A stretch of 64,000 bases of DNA from positions 1 through 64,000 of IMG/VR virus record IMGVR_UViG_3300009011_000012, one strand, 5' to 3'. The translations under genes and the position numbers were made by a program. Below are positions 18,148-27,840 of the stretch, in pieces; within the stretch, counting starts at the first letter, position 1; each line of letters starts with the position of its first letter. This stretch comes from a virus. The notes below the pieces were generated by a model. It ran no database searches, was not told where the DNA came from, and saw only the letters and a program-made list of their open reading frames with translations.

Positions 18148-19950
18148 TTAGGCGCTAGAACCTATCAGGTAATTTATTTTCCTGATAGTCTTTCTCCAGC
18201 TGCCTGCAGGCTCCTGTATGAGCACATGTTCGCTATCAACTGGGAATAGGATCGTCGCTAGGTCACCATTTGCGTATTCGATAATACAACCATGTAATCC
18301 AAGCGTTGACACGTATAACCCCACAACACCGGCAAACTCTCCGGTATCAGAAATTACCTGCTCAAAAATACGCGGATCAGGATTTTTTTCACCCGGGATG
18401 ATGGCTGGAACGATGTGGGTGTGTCCTATTGGCCACGCATCAAGCGGTAAGGTATCGAGTGTCAACGAAACTGCATCCAGTCCCCGTGGAACGCCATTAA
18501 ATTGTTGTTCACACACCCCAGTAAAGCTCCTGCCCTGCACCAGATGGGAATTATGATCATCCAACCTATAATGAACCTGCGAACTGACGTCTGCGTTTAT
18601 AATCCCTTCATTCACGGCGGAAAAAATCGGCTCAATGCTGGCTGACACATCACTTTGAAGAAAGTCGTCAGCGACTTCGCTAACAATAAACACATCTGAA
18701 CTTTCACCGCCCATCATCGATATGGCTATAGGAGCATCATTAAAATCGGCGTGATCATGCTCTGACCTGATTTGACCAAGTGTTATCTCGTTAAGCCTTT
18801 CGTGTACTGATGCACTCTGACGTATCTCATCAGCACACTGCAAATAGTTAATTTGACGAATCTCATCCCTCCAGTTACCGGCCAGAGGTTGTAATATCAC
18901 CTCATCAACGAAGCCGGGAAATCCGTACCGGACGACTCGACTATCTGCATACTCGACAATACAGCCGTACTGGCCAAGAGTTTTGAGCATCAAGCGAGAC
19001 TCTCCTTGGCTATATGTGAATAAAACAGTGGAATCAACCGTGAAATCGCGCCCGGACATATCCTGGGTATACAATCGCCCATCGCCCTCTTCTCTTGCAG
19101 GGATTATTGGTGGAATAATTGCTGTCATACCTAAGGGCCAAGCATCAAGCGGCATGCCATCAAAGCAAATAGGTATCATGTCCAGAGAGCGCTTAAGGCT
19201 TTTGATAACGCGATTTTCATTGAATGAAATGTTAGTTTTTACACCAACAGCGTCGGTCTTATCGCCGAAATCAAAGCTATGGTTGAAACTCATTTGAGTT
19301 TCAACAAATACAAGATTTTCCTTTTTCTCTATCGCTTTAAATACTAGCTGCAACGTTAAGCCGTCATAGACAATATGCAGTGGAATAAGAGGAACTATGA
19401 TTTTGGTAAAGTCAGACTGAAAACGCCTTATGCTCGCATTAATATCGTCAGCACCGTAAAGCTCATATAATTTGTTGAGATTAAGTACAACTCGACCACG
19501 GGAAGTAAGGAAAAAGTCCCCATAACTAGCGGTGGCTGACTCAACTTCTTGTGCCGTCGCCAAATACGATCCGTAAGGGGTTTTAACGATATCAGTGGGC
19601 GCGTACAACGGCTCCCAAGATACAGGCATCTCTCCGAACTCACGCCAAAGGGTCTGCTCGATTGGCCTAGTAGTGCCTTTGAAATGCACCTCATCGAGAC
19701 GCTGAGTAAGAAGCATGGGCCGCCGGGCTCTGTCTTCCTCTGCGATTATGAAGAAACGACCATATTCCGAAATCCGTGTATCCATATCTTCACTATCCAT
19801 GGTGAAAAAGGATTTGCGATTACTGATTCGCGTCAGGACCGGTTCGACAGTTTCATTCCACATGTCCTGCATCTTTTCAGTAAACGCAGCCCATAAATTT
19901 GAGCTGCGCTTAGCTGGTGTTAACTGCTCTTTCAGCCAATTTTCTTTCAC
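18148..19950 (-). CDS. 16: Baseplate/tail protein gp16-like
   Basis: A 600-residue protein starting with GTG. The N-terminal 200 residues resemble P2 gpI-type baseplate proteins (RRPMLLTQRLDEVHFKGTT, EQTLWREFGEMP). Residues 255-375 and 490-600 are two diverged copies of one domain (FDGMPLDAWPLGMTAIIPPI versus LDTLPLDAWPIGHTHIVPAI), each ending in a similar W-R-x-x-I-R-x-I-N-Y-L pattern. The duplicated domain may be where R/S fibres attach. Order bplA-16-R-S agrees with P1. Confidence 0.7.
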   Translation of the reverse strand: MKENWLKEQLTPAKRSSNLWAAFTEKMQDMWNETVEPVLTRISNRKSFFTMDSEDMDTRISEYGRFFIIAEEDRARRPMLLTQRLDEVHFKGTTRPIEQTLWREFGEMPVSWEPLYAPTDIVKTPYGSYLATAQEVESATASYGDFFLTSRGRVVLNLNKLYELYGADDINASIRRFQSDFTKIIVPLIPLHIVYDGLTLQLVFKAIEKKENLVFVETQMSFNHSFDFGDKTDAVGVKTNISFNENRVIKSLKRSLDMIPICFDGMPLDAWPLGMTAIIPPIIPAREEGDGRLYTQDMSGRDFTVDSTVLFTYSQGESRLMLKTLGQYGCIVEYADSRVVRYGFPGFVDEVILQPLAGNWRDEIRQINYLQCADEIRQSASVHERLNEITLGQIRSEHDHADFNDAPIAISMMGGESSDVFIVSEVADDFLQSDVSASIEPIFSAVNEGIINADVSSQVHYRLDDHNSHLVQGRSFTGVCEQQFNGVPRGLDAVSLTLDTLPLDAWPIGHTHIVPAIIPGEKNPDPRIFEQVISDTGEFAGVVGLYVSTLGLHGCIIEYANGDLATILFPVDSEHVLIQEPAGSWRKTIRKINYLIGSSA

Positions 19951-19959
19951 AGTTTTACC

Positions 19960-21396
19960 CTACGGATAGCTGATTGATTCGAAGTCAGACGACTCAACAT
20001 TGAGATAAACGAAGTCATTCATCAATACGGCGTCACTCATATCAATCGCCTCAACATCATAGGAAATAAATAACCCTGTATCCTCGATAACACGCCAAAT
20101 ATCTTTAACCTTTACCTGAGCGTAATATTGTTGCTGTGAATCATCCTCACTTTGAAGTAATTTGCTGAATGATGGCGAATCTTTCCCGAAGTTATTCTCT
20201 AACGCCTCCTTCAGATCCTTGCGGGCGTCATCAATAAGAACGCTTTTTTTGGCCGTTCCGCTGAACTTGATAGTGAATGGTTTTTCGTTTGTCGGCACAT
20301 ATTCGAAGTGCTTGTTTAGCTCGTTAGGGATGGGGGCCAGTGCTTCAAGAATCTCTGAAGCTAGCTTTTCCTGCGATACACCCGGTTTATGCCCACAGAA
20401 GAAGATACGGTTAATATTTCGTACATCAAAACCGGTTATGCTCTCTTGAACAGCCTCTCCCCAGACGTTCAGCCAAGAGGTGCCACTAACTGCACCTTGC
20501 ACAAAATGACGATAGTCGCCACCCCATACAACCTGCTCATCAAAGGGAACGTAGTATTGCGCACGATTTCTCGTTTCTTCGGTTGATTCCATACCGCCGC
20601 CGCCGGAGATAACAGAATCAGTTACGATTTCGAGGACGTCCGCATATTTAGCGATATTACCGGCTGCTTCAAGCTTCTGTCCCTGAGCAAGGGTGTAATC
20701 CCCCAGGCTTGCCAGAATATCGAGCCGAACCTGGCAACCAGCTGGTGGCATCATTCCCATGGAGCCATCACCGAACCGTACCCCTAGCTGCTCTGTAGGT
20801 TTATATACCAGCGCATAGTGTTTACTATCACTGCGTGACATACGGAATAGTGGGTTACGAGTCCATACCTGCTCCTCGTCTCCATTCACAATGATAACTG
20901 ACAACTCTGAAACTTCAGCCGTAATATCCCGAGTAAGCAGTAAAGTTAGGAATGGTTTTTCTTCTGCAATATCGAAGCTAACACTGATCGCTTCTTGCTG
21001 CTTGACTGGCACGCCATAGACAGTTTCGCCGGGACCAATTGTCACGGTGTTATCACATGATAATGGGGTTTGATCCGATGTGAGTATTTCCCCGCCAGAG
21101 GGCAGAATTATGCTTTCAGAAGATTTATTTTTGATTGATACCGTGCCATGAGATGCCTCAACAAAACGCCCTACATATCCACGATCTTCCGCTGCGGCGA
21201 GGATACTAGATCGACGTGTTGCAGTCGTGATAAAACCCTCAACCAGTGCCCTGCTTGCGTAGGTCTGAGCAATATATATAACCTGCGCGCCTAGGACGGC
21301 CATCATCTGCGCAAACTGACTGTTAACGAACCTCGACCACCAGCTGTTTTCGCTCAGTTTGGCGTTAAATTTCTCTAAAACCTCGGAGATACTCAC
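19960..21396 (-). CDS. bplA: Baseplate J-like protein BplA
   Basis: About 478 residues. The start is the GTG at 21396, overlapping the previous stop (GTGA), with AGGAGG upstream; the longer frame reaching 21690 only shadows pmgA. It has the baseplate-J arrangement: helical N-terminus (VLGAQVIYIAQTYASRALVEGFITTATRRSS split by turns), then SGGGGMESTEETRNRAQY and AVSGTSWLNVWGE. J-type proteins form the wedge arms of contractile tails. Placed between pmgA and 16 as in P1. Confidence 0.8.
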   Translation of the reverse strand: MSISEVLEKFNAKLSENSWWSRFVNSQFAQMMAVLGAQVIYIAQTYASRALVEGFITTATRRSSILAAAEDRGYVGRFVEASHGTVSIKNKSSESIILPSGGEILTSDQTPLSCDNTVTIGPGETVYGVPVKQQEAISVSFDIAEEKPFLTLLLTRDITAEVSELSVIIVNGDEEQVWTRNPLFRMSRSDSKHYALVYKPTEQLGVRFGDGSMGMMPPAGCQVRLDILASLGDYTLAQGQKLEAAGNIAKYADVLEIVTDSVISGGGGMESTEETRNRAQYYVPFDEQVVWGGDYRHFVQGAVSGTSWLNVWGEAVQESITGFDVRNINRIFFCGHKPGVSQEKLASEILEALAPIPNELNKHFEYVPTNEKPFTIKFSGTAKKSVLIDDARKDLKEALENNFGKDSPSFSKLLQSEDDSQQQYYAQVKVKDIWRVIEDTGLFISYDVEAIDMSDAVLMNDFVYLNVESSDFESISYP

Positions 21397-21764
21397 GATT
21401 CCTCCTGCTTTTTCTTCATGATCACACTCGTTCCACCACCATGGGCAAAAAAGCTGATTTGTAATTCGTCCATGCTCAGAGCCGCACAACGAATTGACTC
21501 GATGTTTAAGCCCGGCAAATCCTCTCCCAACTTCGTTACCAACCTGCCTTCGATGGCCACTTCTACTAAGTGACTTGTTTCCGAACCAATAGGCTCGTGT
21601 TTGAACTCCTCCATAGGATTTCCCCAATGCGGCAGCCCGTAAACGCTCCCGGAAGGAGTGCGTAACCATTCGTGTAGCCGGGCCATCCATACATCTTTTT
21701 GTCCCTTTGCAATGACAATTCCGTTCTCGTCCACGCTTAAAAGGGCGTCCACCTCATAAAACAT
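21393..21764 (-). CDS. pmgA: gp25/GpW-like baseplate wedge protein
   Basis: A 123-residue protein beginning MFYEVDALLSVDENGIVIAKG. The central part (DVWMARLHEWLRTPSGSVYGLPHWGNPMEEF) is the typical gp25-family signature found beside baseplate J genes in contractile tails. The ATG at 21764 follows the sit stop closely and has GGAG upstream. gp25 sits at the inner baseplate and starts sheath assembly. Confidence 0.75.
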   Translation of the reverse strand: MFYEVDALLSVDENGIVIAKGQKDVWMARLHEWLRTPSGSVYGLPHWGNPMEEFKHEPIGSETSHLVEVAIEGRLVTKLGEDLPGLNIESIRCAALSMDELQISFFAHGGGTSVIMKKKQEES

Positions 21765-21766
21765 GC

Positions 21767-24700
21767 TCAATCCTCCAACAGAACATCCAGTGATGGGTCA
21801 CTAATTGTGGTGCTGGCACGTTCCCTCGGCTGCGGCTGGGCCGTTTTAACCACTTTGTCAGGGTCTCCTTTGCTTCCGCTTTTGGTGGCTCCCAGGATGT
21901 CCTTAAGAACGCTGTACACACCGTCCAGCGTTTTCAACATAGCCGGATCGTTATTTATGTTGTCAGTGGTTAAAGTTTGTCGAACGCCGCTTCGGGCTAG
22001 GTCTGTTACCGTTGGCAGTTGCTGCGGCATACTTAGGAAAGGCTCTTGCCTCTTCGGTTTCGCACCAAATAGAGTATTGTTTAGGCCACTTGTTGTGGAA
22101 CTGACAGTGGATGCAGCTGACTGAAGCCCGCCGTCGAGTAATTCCCCAGCTTTTTGGGTTAAAGGACTCACAGCACGCGCTATGTCGGTATTTCCCCCTG
22201 TAACTTGTGTCATCAGGTCGTCAATTACCCCACCGCCGCTAATCCCGCCAATCACTCTTGAGACATGCTCACCTGCAGTCGGCAAAATGGAAGAACCGAT
22301 ATTCTTTAAGCCCTCTACAGAGGATGAGAGGAATGATGTATCTCCCCCCTCACCTTTCTCTATGACCTTGTAACCATTGTTGTAGACGGGGATTCCGCGT
22401 TCATTTAGCGGCGGGTTTAAATCATCTTGACTGGCGGTACCTAACAGGTCGATATCCGCTCTTTTATCTGAGTCCTGGTGGGCACTAGAACGTTTCACTT
22501 GCTGGAGAGCCGCCAGAGGTGCCGCCGGAGTGAAGCCAACCTTTTTTCCTGTCCAGCCCTGAACTTTGGCGCTGATCTGTTTATCCAGCTCACGGGATTT
22601 CGCTATTGCAGCCTGGATGGCTTCAGGTGTATTGGCCGACATCAGCCCAGTCATAGCAGATGTGGAAGAAGCGCCTAAATCCCCTATGGTTGACATTACG
22701 CCACCTTGCGGTACCTGAGAGGCGGCAGTCTCTTCAGTGAGAAGTCCTGCGGGTGCAGCTGTCAGTGTCTTAGCTGAATGCTGATGTGCCATTTTAAATG
22801 CCGTTTCGCTCGACACATTTGGCTTTGGGGATAATACGTGCGTTGGTACTGGCTTCTTCACTGATTGCGCGCGTTGCGCCACTTCTGAGTCGGTAATTGG
22901 CGTTTTAAAAGACACAGCATTTTTTTGTGGTGCCAGTGCTGTGCCTGTGGAGTTAGCCAATTTCACCTTACTACCGAAGCTGTATTGGGAATCTGCCGCA
23001 ATAGCCTGCTCGCCGTTAGCAGTCCGCGCGGCATTTATCTTCGTTAGCGATTCGTCAGAGAACTTGCCTTCCCACTTACCAGTATCCCTGTTGAATGTTC
23101 CCAGAGCGTCTTTAATGTACCCATCGTTGACTGCAGGATTTCCGCCCTCTTTCGTCGCAATGGCGCGAACGAGGCGGGTCATCACTTCAGGGTCGGAAGC
23201 GTCGATCTTTTCGTTAGGGGATACGCCCAGATAATCACAGACGTTTTTGATGTACTGATTCGTGTTATTTTCGTTCGGCGGAGCCCATTTAGAAATAATG
23301 CTCGATACTGTCTGAAGTTTCTCGTAGCCAGCAGCCTTGCTGGTACCCTCGTAGTAACTGGATACCTGATTTGCTAATCCACGAATGCCCTCTTCAGGCG
23401 TGTTGAATTTGGCGAAACGCCTTTCACCATTGGAGTTAGCGGTTTCTAGGCTTGCGCCTTCTTGGTTTGCATATACCAGGTTGCCCGGGTTGTTGTTGCG
23501 AAAATTACGGTTCTTAGCGTTGCTTCCACCAATATTTAGATCCGCTGCGATGTTATTGGCCGCTGGTGCCGTGAATTCAGCTTTTGATGTGTAACCATGC
23601 TCGCCGACACCATCCTCGCCAAACTGTCCCCCTTGTAACTGCCCTTTTAACCCTTCGATCGCAGAAACAGTTTTTCGAGTGCCATCTTCGATGGAGGTCT
23701 TGAGTTGTTTGGTACTGTCCTCATCTGACTTAAAGCCTGATTTAACCTTATCGACAACGTTGGCCGCTGCCCCAAATGCTAAGTTTTTAGCCCCCGAAAA
23801 TATCGATTGGGCGAAGTCCATTCCGCCCTCTAACCCACGTGCGATAGAGTCAGTTCCGACTGACTGAAGTTTATCCCCTGTTCCACTTAGACCAACTGCT
23901 GAAAGTCCTTGGCCAACAAGATTGGTGGCTCCAGTTAACAGCCCGCCCATATCTAACACGTTAGCACCGGCATAAGCGGTTTTCTGTTTAGTCGATACCT
24001 CTTTGCCTTCGGCTACCCCGAAAGCCTCCCGTTGGGCATCCTCATCGTTAAAGCCCTCTACCGCGTCATAACCAGCAAGAAGCGCAGTGCCGACACCAGG
24101 AATAAAGCGCAAAGCACCCTTGGCTGCAGCCTTTGCTCCCATTTTGGCTGCAGCATGTTCGGTTTCTCTTAACGCCACTGAGCCGGTCACTTTCCCGGCC
24201 TGCTTAGTTGCTGCTGTTTCTACACTTTTTTCGGCTGCGATTCCGGTGGCGCTGCCTGCTTGCTTGGCTACAGCGGCTTCTGTCCCTTTGGCTGTGACTT
24301 GAGCAGCTGCCTTACTTTCTTTCAGTATTGGTTTGGCGGTGTTGGCTGCTGTGTTTGCTCCCTTGGAGCTTAGCGCACCCGCCCCTGTCACTGCACCGAT
24401 TGTTGCCGCTGTACCGGCTGCAACCTTTGCACCGACACTGCTGAAAATTTTACCAATACGTCCGAACCGACCTTTAGGTTTAGTGCCACGCGTTTTTCTG
24501 GTGGACTTCTCAATAGAATCAGGGCGTTCACCTCGATTATGCCCACGGCCAGTTGATCCTCCACCAGCGCGGCGTTTTGTACCCCTTCGACCGCCAGGCC
24601 AACGATTCCTGAAGAAGTCAGACATACTGAAACTGCCACCGGAAGACATAGACTTTCTGAGCTTAATTATCTCGTCTTCTACGTCCTCAAGCGTTCCGAT

Positions 24701-25645
24701 AATACGATCGTCATTACTTGATAGGGCCTTGGTCTGCTCCTGGATCACTTTGACCGATTGGGAAGCTTGGTTTTCTGCAAAAATTTTAGATGAGTTAACT
24801 TTACCCAGCTCTGGAGCAGAAATTGGCTTTGCCTGAGCTGGTGGATAACTCAGAGCTTCCGACTGAGTGATCGATGTAACTTGTGAGGTTTTTTTACCGA
24901 CGTCTTTTTTGTCACCATTTAGCTCATCAACCCACTTTTTGAGCGAGATAGCTTTCCCACCAGTCTCTTTAGCTAACTCCACTACACCGCTGGCTGCCAT
25001 CCATAAAGGACCACCGACTCCCACTCCAGCCGCGTCCGTAACATCATTGCCTTCTGCTTTATCATGCTTATCATCGAGGCCAATTATTGAACCGAGCTTT
25101 CTCAAAAAACCTTCTTGAAGCTTGGCGGTAGCGCTGTTTTGCTTCTTACGGTTGTTGTTCTCAGCTATCTCGGATTGCTTATTTTCCGAGATAAATCGAC
25201 CTTTCCCGTCACGTTGCGCTACTTTTTGGGATGAGTTGGCTATGGGGTCATTATGTATTTTTTTACTATTCTGCCGGTACGATCTTTTTAGAGGCACAGA
25301 GTGCTGCAGATTTTTTTCCGCTGGCTCTGACGTCTGATTGTTATGCAAAACGTTACCGAGATCAGACACCAGTTTAGGCTTACGTCGGGCTTTTTTGGGC
25401 ATTCGGGAAACATAGACATTCTCATGCTGCAGCGCTATTCCAGAGACATCATTCGTGACTACCGGTGCCTGTTTATTTATATGTGAAAGCCTACGTGTAA
25501 CGCGCCCCTGATTTTCGCCAGCGCCCGCTACTAAGGTGCCTTTGGCGGTTATGGCGTTTTTAATATCGGCCAGTGCTTTGAGCTCGTTAGCGCTGGCGTC
25601 CTCGATTGCGCTAATGATTGCGATCCGATCTTGCTGTTTATCCAA
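21767..25645 (-). CDS. sit: Sit-like tape measure with lytic transglycosylase domain
   Basis: A 1292-residue protein starting with TTG after GGGGAGG. The N-terminal 350 residues are polar. About residues 370-600 are Ala-rich and helical, as in tape-measure proteins. Around residues 715-860 lies a muramidase-like domain (RNNNPGNLVYANQEGASLE, FAKFNTPEEGIRGLANQV, NNTNQYIKNVCDYLGV). This matches P1 Sit (structural injection transglycosylase), which sets tail length and opens the peptidoglycan during DNA injection. Followed by pmgA and bplA as in P1. Confidence 0.85.
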   Translation of the reverse strand: MDKQQDRIAIISAIEDASANELKALADIKNAITAKGTLVAGAGENQGRVTRRLSHINKQAPVVTNDVSGIALQHENVYVSRMPKKARRKPKLVSDLGNVLHNNQTSEPAEKNLQHSVPLKRSYRQNSKKIHNDPIANSSQKVAQRDGKGRFISENKQSEIAENNNRKKQNSATAKLQEGFLRKLGSIIGLDDKHDKAEGNDVTDAAGVGVGGPLWMAASGVVELAKETGGKAISLKKWVDELNGDKKDVGKKTSQVTSITQSEALSYPPAQAKPISAPELGKVNSSKIFAENQASQSVKVIQEQTKALSSNDDRIIGTLEDVEDEIIKLRKSMSSGGSFSMSDFFRNRWPGGRRGTKRRAGGGSTGRGHNRGERPDSIEKSTRKTRGTKPKGRFGRIGKIFSSVGAKVAAGTAATIGAVTGAGALSSKGANTAANTAKPILKESKAAAQVTAKGTEAAVAKQAGSATGIAAEKSVETAATKQAGKVTGSVALRETEHAAAKMGAKAAAKGALRFIPGVGTALLAGYDAVEGFNDEDAQREAFGVAEGKEVSTKQKTAYAGANVLDMGGLLTGATNLVGQGLSAVGLSGTGDKLQSVGTDSIARGLEGGMDFAQSIFSGAKNLAFGAAANVVDKVKSGFKSDEDSTKQLKTSIEDGTRKTVSAIEGLKGQLQGGQFGEDGVGEHGYTSKAEFTAPAANNIAADLNIGGSNAKNRNFRNNNPGNLVYANQEGASLETANSNGERRFAKFNTPEEGIRGLANQVSSYYEGTSKAAGYEKLQTVSSIISKWAPPNENNTNQYIKNVCDYLGVSPNEKIDASDPEVMTRLVRAIATKEGGNPAVNDGYIKDALGTFNRDTGKWEGKFSDESLTKINAARTANGEQAIAADSQYSFGSKVKLANSTGTALAPQKNAVSFKTPITDSEVAQRAQSVKKPVPTHVLSPKPNVSSETAFKMAHQHSAKTLTAAPAGLLTEETAASQVPQGGVMSTIGDLGASSTSAMTGLMSANTPEAIQAAIAKSRELDKQISAKVQGWTGKKVGFTPAAPLAALQQVKRSSAHQDSDKRADIDLLGTASQDDLNPPLNERGIPVYNNGYKVIEKGEGGDTSFLSSSVEGLKNIGSSILPTAGEHVSRVIGGISGGGVIDDLMTQVTGGNTDIARAVSPLTQKAGELLDGGLQSAASTVSSTTSGLNNTLFGAKPKRQEPFLSMPQQLPTVTDLARSGVRQTLTTDNINNDPAMLKTLDGVYSVLKDILGATKSGSKGDPDKVVKTAQPQPRERASTTISDPSLDVLLED

Positions 25646-25673
25646 AACATCCTCCCCTGCGCAGCTGCGTGAG

Positions 25674-25889
25674 CTATCTATTTTTCCCGGCCTGAGCCTT
25701 ATATTTCTGTTCCAGCGCTTTGCTCATATGGATAGCTCGCCACTGAGAAAGGCGCTCAACGTCTCCCACCGGCTGATATCCATAAAGAGCAAGGTTGTTA
25801 ATGATGGTTAGCCATCCATTCAGGTCTAATTGATGGGATAAACTCTCGATTGAGAAATGGGACGTACAGCGTCGTGGTAACGTCTGCAC
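25674..25889 (-). CDS. Downstream half of a tape-measure chaperone pair
   Basis: The frame runs from 25930 to a stop at 25674 just before sit and overlaps the end of the 273-residue gene. The only canonical start (GTG, 25889) touches the AAAGGAGG sequence with no spacing, so independent initiation looks poor. The body reads LNGWLTIINNLALYGYQPVG...LSQWRAIHMSKALEQKYKAQAGKNR, helical and basic. Position between a conserved tail gene and the tape measure is where phages make a G/GT-type chaperone by frameshifting. A shift at either A5 run (25894-25898 or 25902-25910 region) would join the frames. It could also be an independent protein like P1 PmgB. Confidence 0.5.
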   Translation of the reverse strand: MQTLPRRCTSHFSIESLSHQLDLNGWLTIINNLALYGYQPVGDVERLSQWRAIHMSKALEQKYKAQAGKNR

Positions 25890-26619
25890 CCTCCTTTGCG
25901 TTTTTGCATTTTTGCGGAGGTAGGATTAGACGGCTTGTACCATGTTCTATCGACATGAGTAGCCCATGGCGCAGGTCGCGCTGCATGAGCTGAATACGCG
26001 CTACGAGGGGTGTAAATTCGGTTTCTAAAGCCATAGCTTCGATCATTTCGAATCGTCTATTTGCTGCTTCGGTAAAGTCTTCTGGGTCATCGTCGAGAGC
26101 TGTGCATAAAGCAAGTTCAGCTATGCGAAACCGGGACATTCCGGCACTGTATTCTGGGTCTTTCATATCAGGTAGAGAGGCGCGCATACGTTCGAGCATA
26201 TGAGCACCACGACCGGTGAGAGGTTTTAAAGTCCACTGCGTTGGCTTCCCATTCACCGGAACCTGTGTTTTTACGTAAGGCTCTACGGTTAGCAGTTCAA
26301 CTGTTTCGGCCAACTGGTTTAGGTCAATATCTGCATTATGAGAGCTGTTGCAATGGCGGCACTCATAGGAATATGTCATTACCGGATCTGGGCGTGAGTT
26401 AACAAAGATCCACCATAGTGCGGTTCGACGGTCTTGAACGGTCCATTCAGCACTGTCGCTGATCGGTGGTTCTTGCATGGAGTTAAGGTACTCTGTTGTT
26501 GTAACCTCATCTTCACTTGGATTGAAATCGCTGTATTTGATTGCGTCTTTCACCGTTGGAGCATGGAATCTGACTTCGATTTGAGGTTTGGATGGCAATG
26601 GGAAGTTTGGGATATTCAA
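25798..26619 (-). CDS. T4 gp26-like tail assembly/baseplate protein
   Basis: A 273-residue protein upstream of the tape measure. It has a treble-clef-like CRHC pair (SYECRHCNSSHNADIDL) at about residue 88 and a helical C-terminal half (RMRASLPDMKD, ANRRFEMIEAMALETEF), a layout found in T4 gp26/gp51-type hub or chaperone proteins. Its last 30 codons overlap another frame that leads into sit. It starts immediately next to oriR, so the P1-type replicon has been placed within the tail operon. Precise role inferred. Confidence 0.55.
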   Translation of the reverse strand: MNIPNFPLPSKPQIEVRFHAPTVKDAIKYSDFNPSEDEVTTTEYLNSMQEPPISDSAEWTVQDRRTALWWIFVNSRPDPVMTYSYECRHCNSSHNADIDLNQLAETVELLTVEPYVKTQVPVNGKPTQWTLKPLTGRGAHMLERMRASLPDMKDPEYSAGMSRFRIAELALCTALDDDPEDFTEAANRRFEMIEAMALETEFTPLVARIQLMQRDLRHGLLMSIEHGTSRLILPPQKCKNAKEGADVTTTLYVPFLNREFIPSIRPEWMANHH

Positions 26620-26710
26620 TGTACTCTCCGGTCGGGTTTCTTATGACCAGGCGAGCATATTCAGTGTGTGATTTTTAACGATATCGCTCTCAAATAGATA
26701 ACCTTTAAAG

Positions 26711-26975
26711 TTATCCACTGGATAGATCCAATAATAAGATCCTAAATAGATCCTAATATTACCAAACAGATCCCGCTGGGCTTGAGGCCGCGTCAGCTCT
26801 GGCTTGAAGGGCTATCACGATGTGCGCTGGAGGGAGATAAGTGTGTGCTGTAGGGATAATAATGTGCGCTGGAGGGTTGTCAATGTGTGCTGGCGGGATA
26901 TAGGATGTGTGCTGACGGGAACCGGCGGTAAGTTGTCCAATGCCGATAAACTTATCCACACAACCATGGTAAGCC
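26711..26975 (+). other. oriR: Plasmid replication origin oriR with incC iterons
   Basis: P1-type origin. From left: a DnaA box-like TTATCCACT (26711-26719), four AGATCC elements with Dam sites (26724, 26737, 26748, 26768) in AT-rich DNA, five plus-oriented 19-bp iterons of the form ATGTGTGCTGGAGGG (starting 26820, 26841, 26862, 26883, 26905, spaced 21-22 bp) and a perfect DnaA box TTATCCACA (26952-26960). Five incC iterons and Dam-methylated heptamers before repA are the known P1 arrangement. RepA binds the iterons, which also overlap its own promoter region. Confidence 0.93.
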
Positions 26976-26979
26976 ATTG

Positions 26980-27840
26980 ATGAATCAACCATTTATCTCT
27001 GATGTTCTGTACGCAGACATTGAAAGCAAAGCTAAAGAGTTAACAGTTAATTCAAACAACACAGTACAGCCGGTAGCGTTGATGCGCTTAGGGGTCTTTG
27101 TGCCTAAGCCGACTAAAAACCAAGTTGAAAACAAAGAGATAGATGCGTCCAAGGTATTCTCTCAATTGGAGATCGCTCAGGCCGAAGGTTACGATAATAT
27201 CAAAATCACCGGCCCGCGACTCGATATGGATACTGATTTTAAGGTATGGATTGGCGTAATTTACTCTTTTAGTAAGTACGGCCTATCCTCCAACACGATA
27301 CAGCTATCTTTTCAGGAGTTCGCTAAGGCGTGCGGTTTCCCTTCAAAGCGTCTGGACGGAAAGCTTCGCAACACCATACACGATTCACTCGGTCGTTTGC
27401 GTAACAAAGGTATTTCCTTTAAACGTGGCAAAAGTGCGCGAGGCAGTTACAACACGGGCCTTCTAAAGACTGGTTATTTTGATGCTGAGCGCGACATTGT
27501 TGAGTTGGAAGCAGACTCAAAGTTGTGGGAAATTTTTCAGCTCGATTACCGTGTGCTTTTGCAACAACACGCGCTGCGAGCTCTGCCTAAAAAAGAAGCC
27601 GCCCAAGCAATTTACACATTCATCGAGAGCCTCCCGGCCCGCCCTATCCCTATTTCGTTTGAACGAATTCGCGAGCGCCTGGCTTTGATGTCAACTGTCA
27701 GCGAGCAGAATAGAACCATTAAGAAAGCTATCGAGCAACTGAAGACGATCGGCTACCTTGACTGTTCTATCGAGAAAAAAGGGCGTGAAAACTACATCAT
27801 CGTGCATTCCCGCAATCCTAAGCTCAAGCCTACCGAATAG
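26980..27840 (+). CDS. repA: P1-type plasmid replication initiator RepA
   Basis: A 286-residue initiator almost colinear with P1 RepA. I take the ATG at 26980, giving MNQPFISDVLYADIESKAKEL; the TTG one codon earlier is unlikely. Conserved blocks include TVQPVALMRLGVFVPKP, GPRLDMDTDFKVWIGV, CGFPSKRLDGKLR and the C-terminal winged helix (RIRERLALMSTVSEQNRTIK). RepA monomers bind the iterons with DnaA to open oriR and repress repA; dimers link iterons of different plasmids to limit copy number. Flanked by incC and incA, with parAB following, exactly as in P1. Confidence 0.97.
   Translation: MNQPFISDVLYADIESKAKELTVNSNNTVQPVALMRLGVFVPKPTKNQVENKEIDASKVFSQLEIAQAEGYDNIKITGPRLDMDTDFKVWIGVIYSFSKYGLSSNTIQLSFQEFAKACGFPSKRLDGKLRNTIHDSLGRLRNKGISFKRGKSARGSYNTGLLKTGYFDAERDIVELEADSKLWEIFQLDYRVLLQQHALRALPKKEAAQAIYTFIESLPARPIPISFERIRERLALMSTVSEQNRTIKKAIEQLKTIGYLDCSIEKKGRENYIIVHSRNPKLKPTE

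Noticed and set aside
19960-21690. Upstream extension of the baseplate J frame to 21690
   Set aside because: The extra part only overlaps pmgA in another frame; the GTG at 21396 has AGGAGG and the typical GTGA overlap.
24333-24836. 167-codon plus-strand frame inside sit
   Set aside because: Low-complexity translation (Ala/Pro/Arg-rich) antisense to the Ala-rich region of sit, without a ribosome site.
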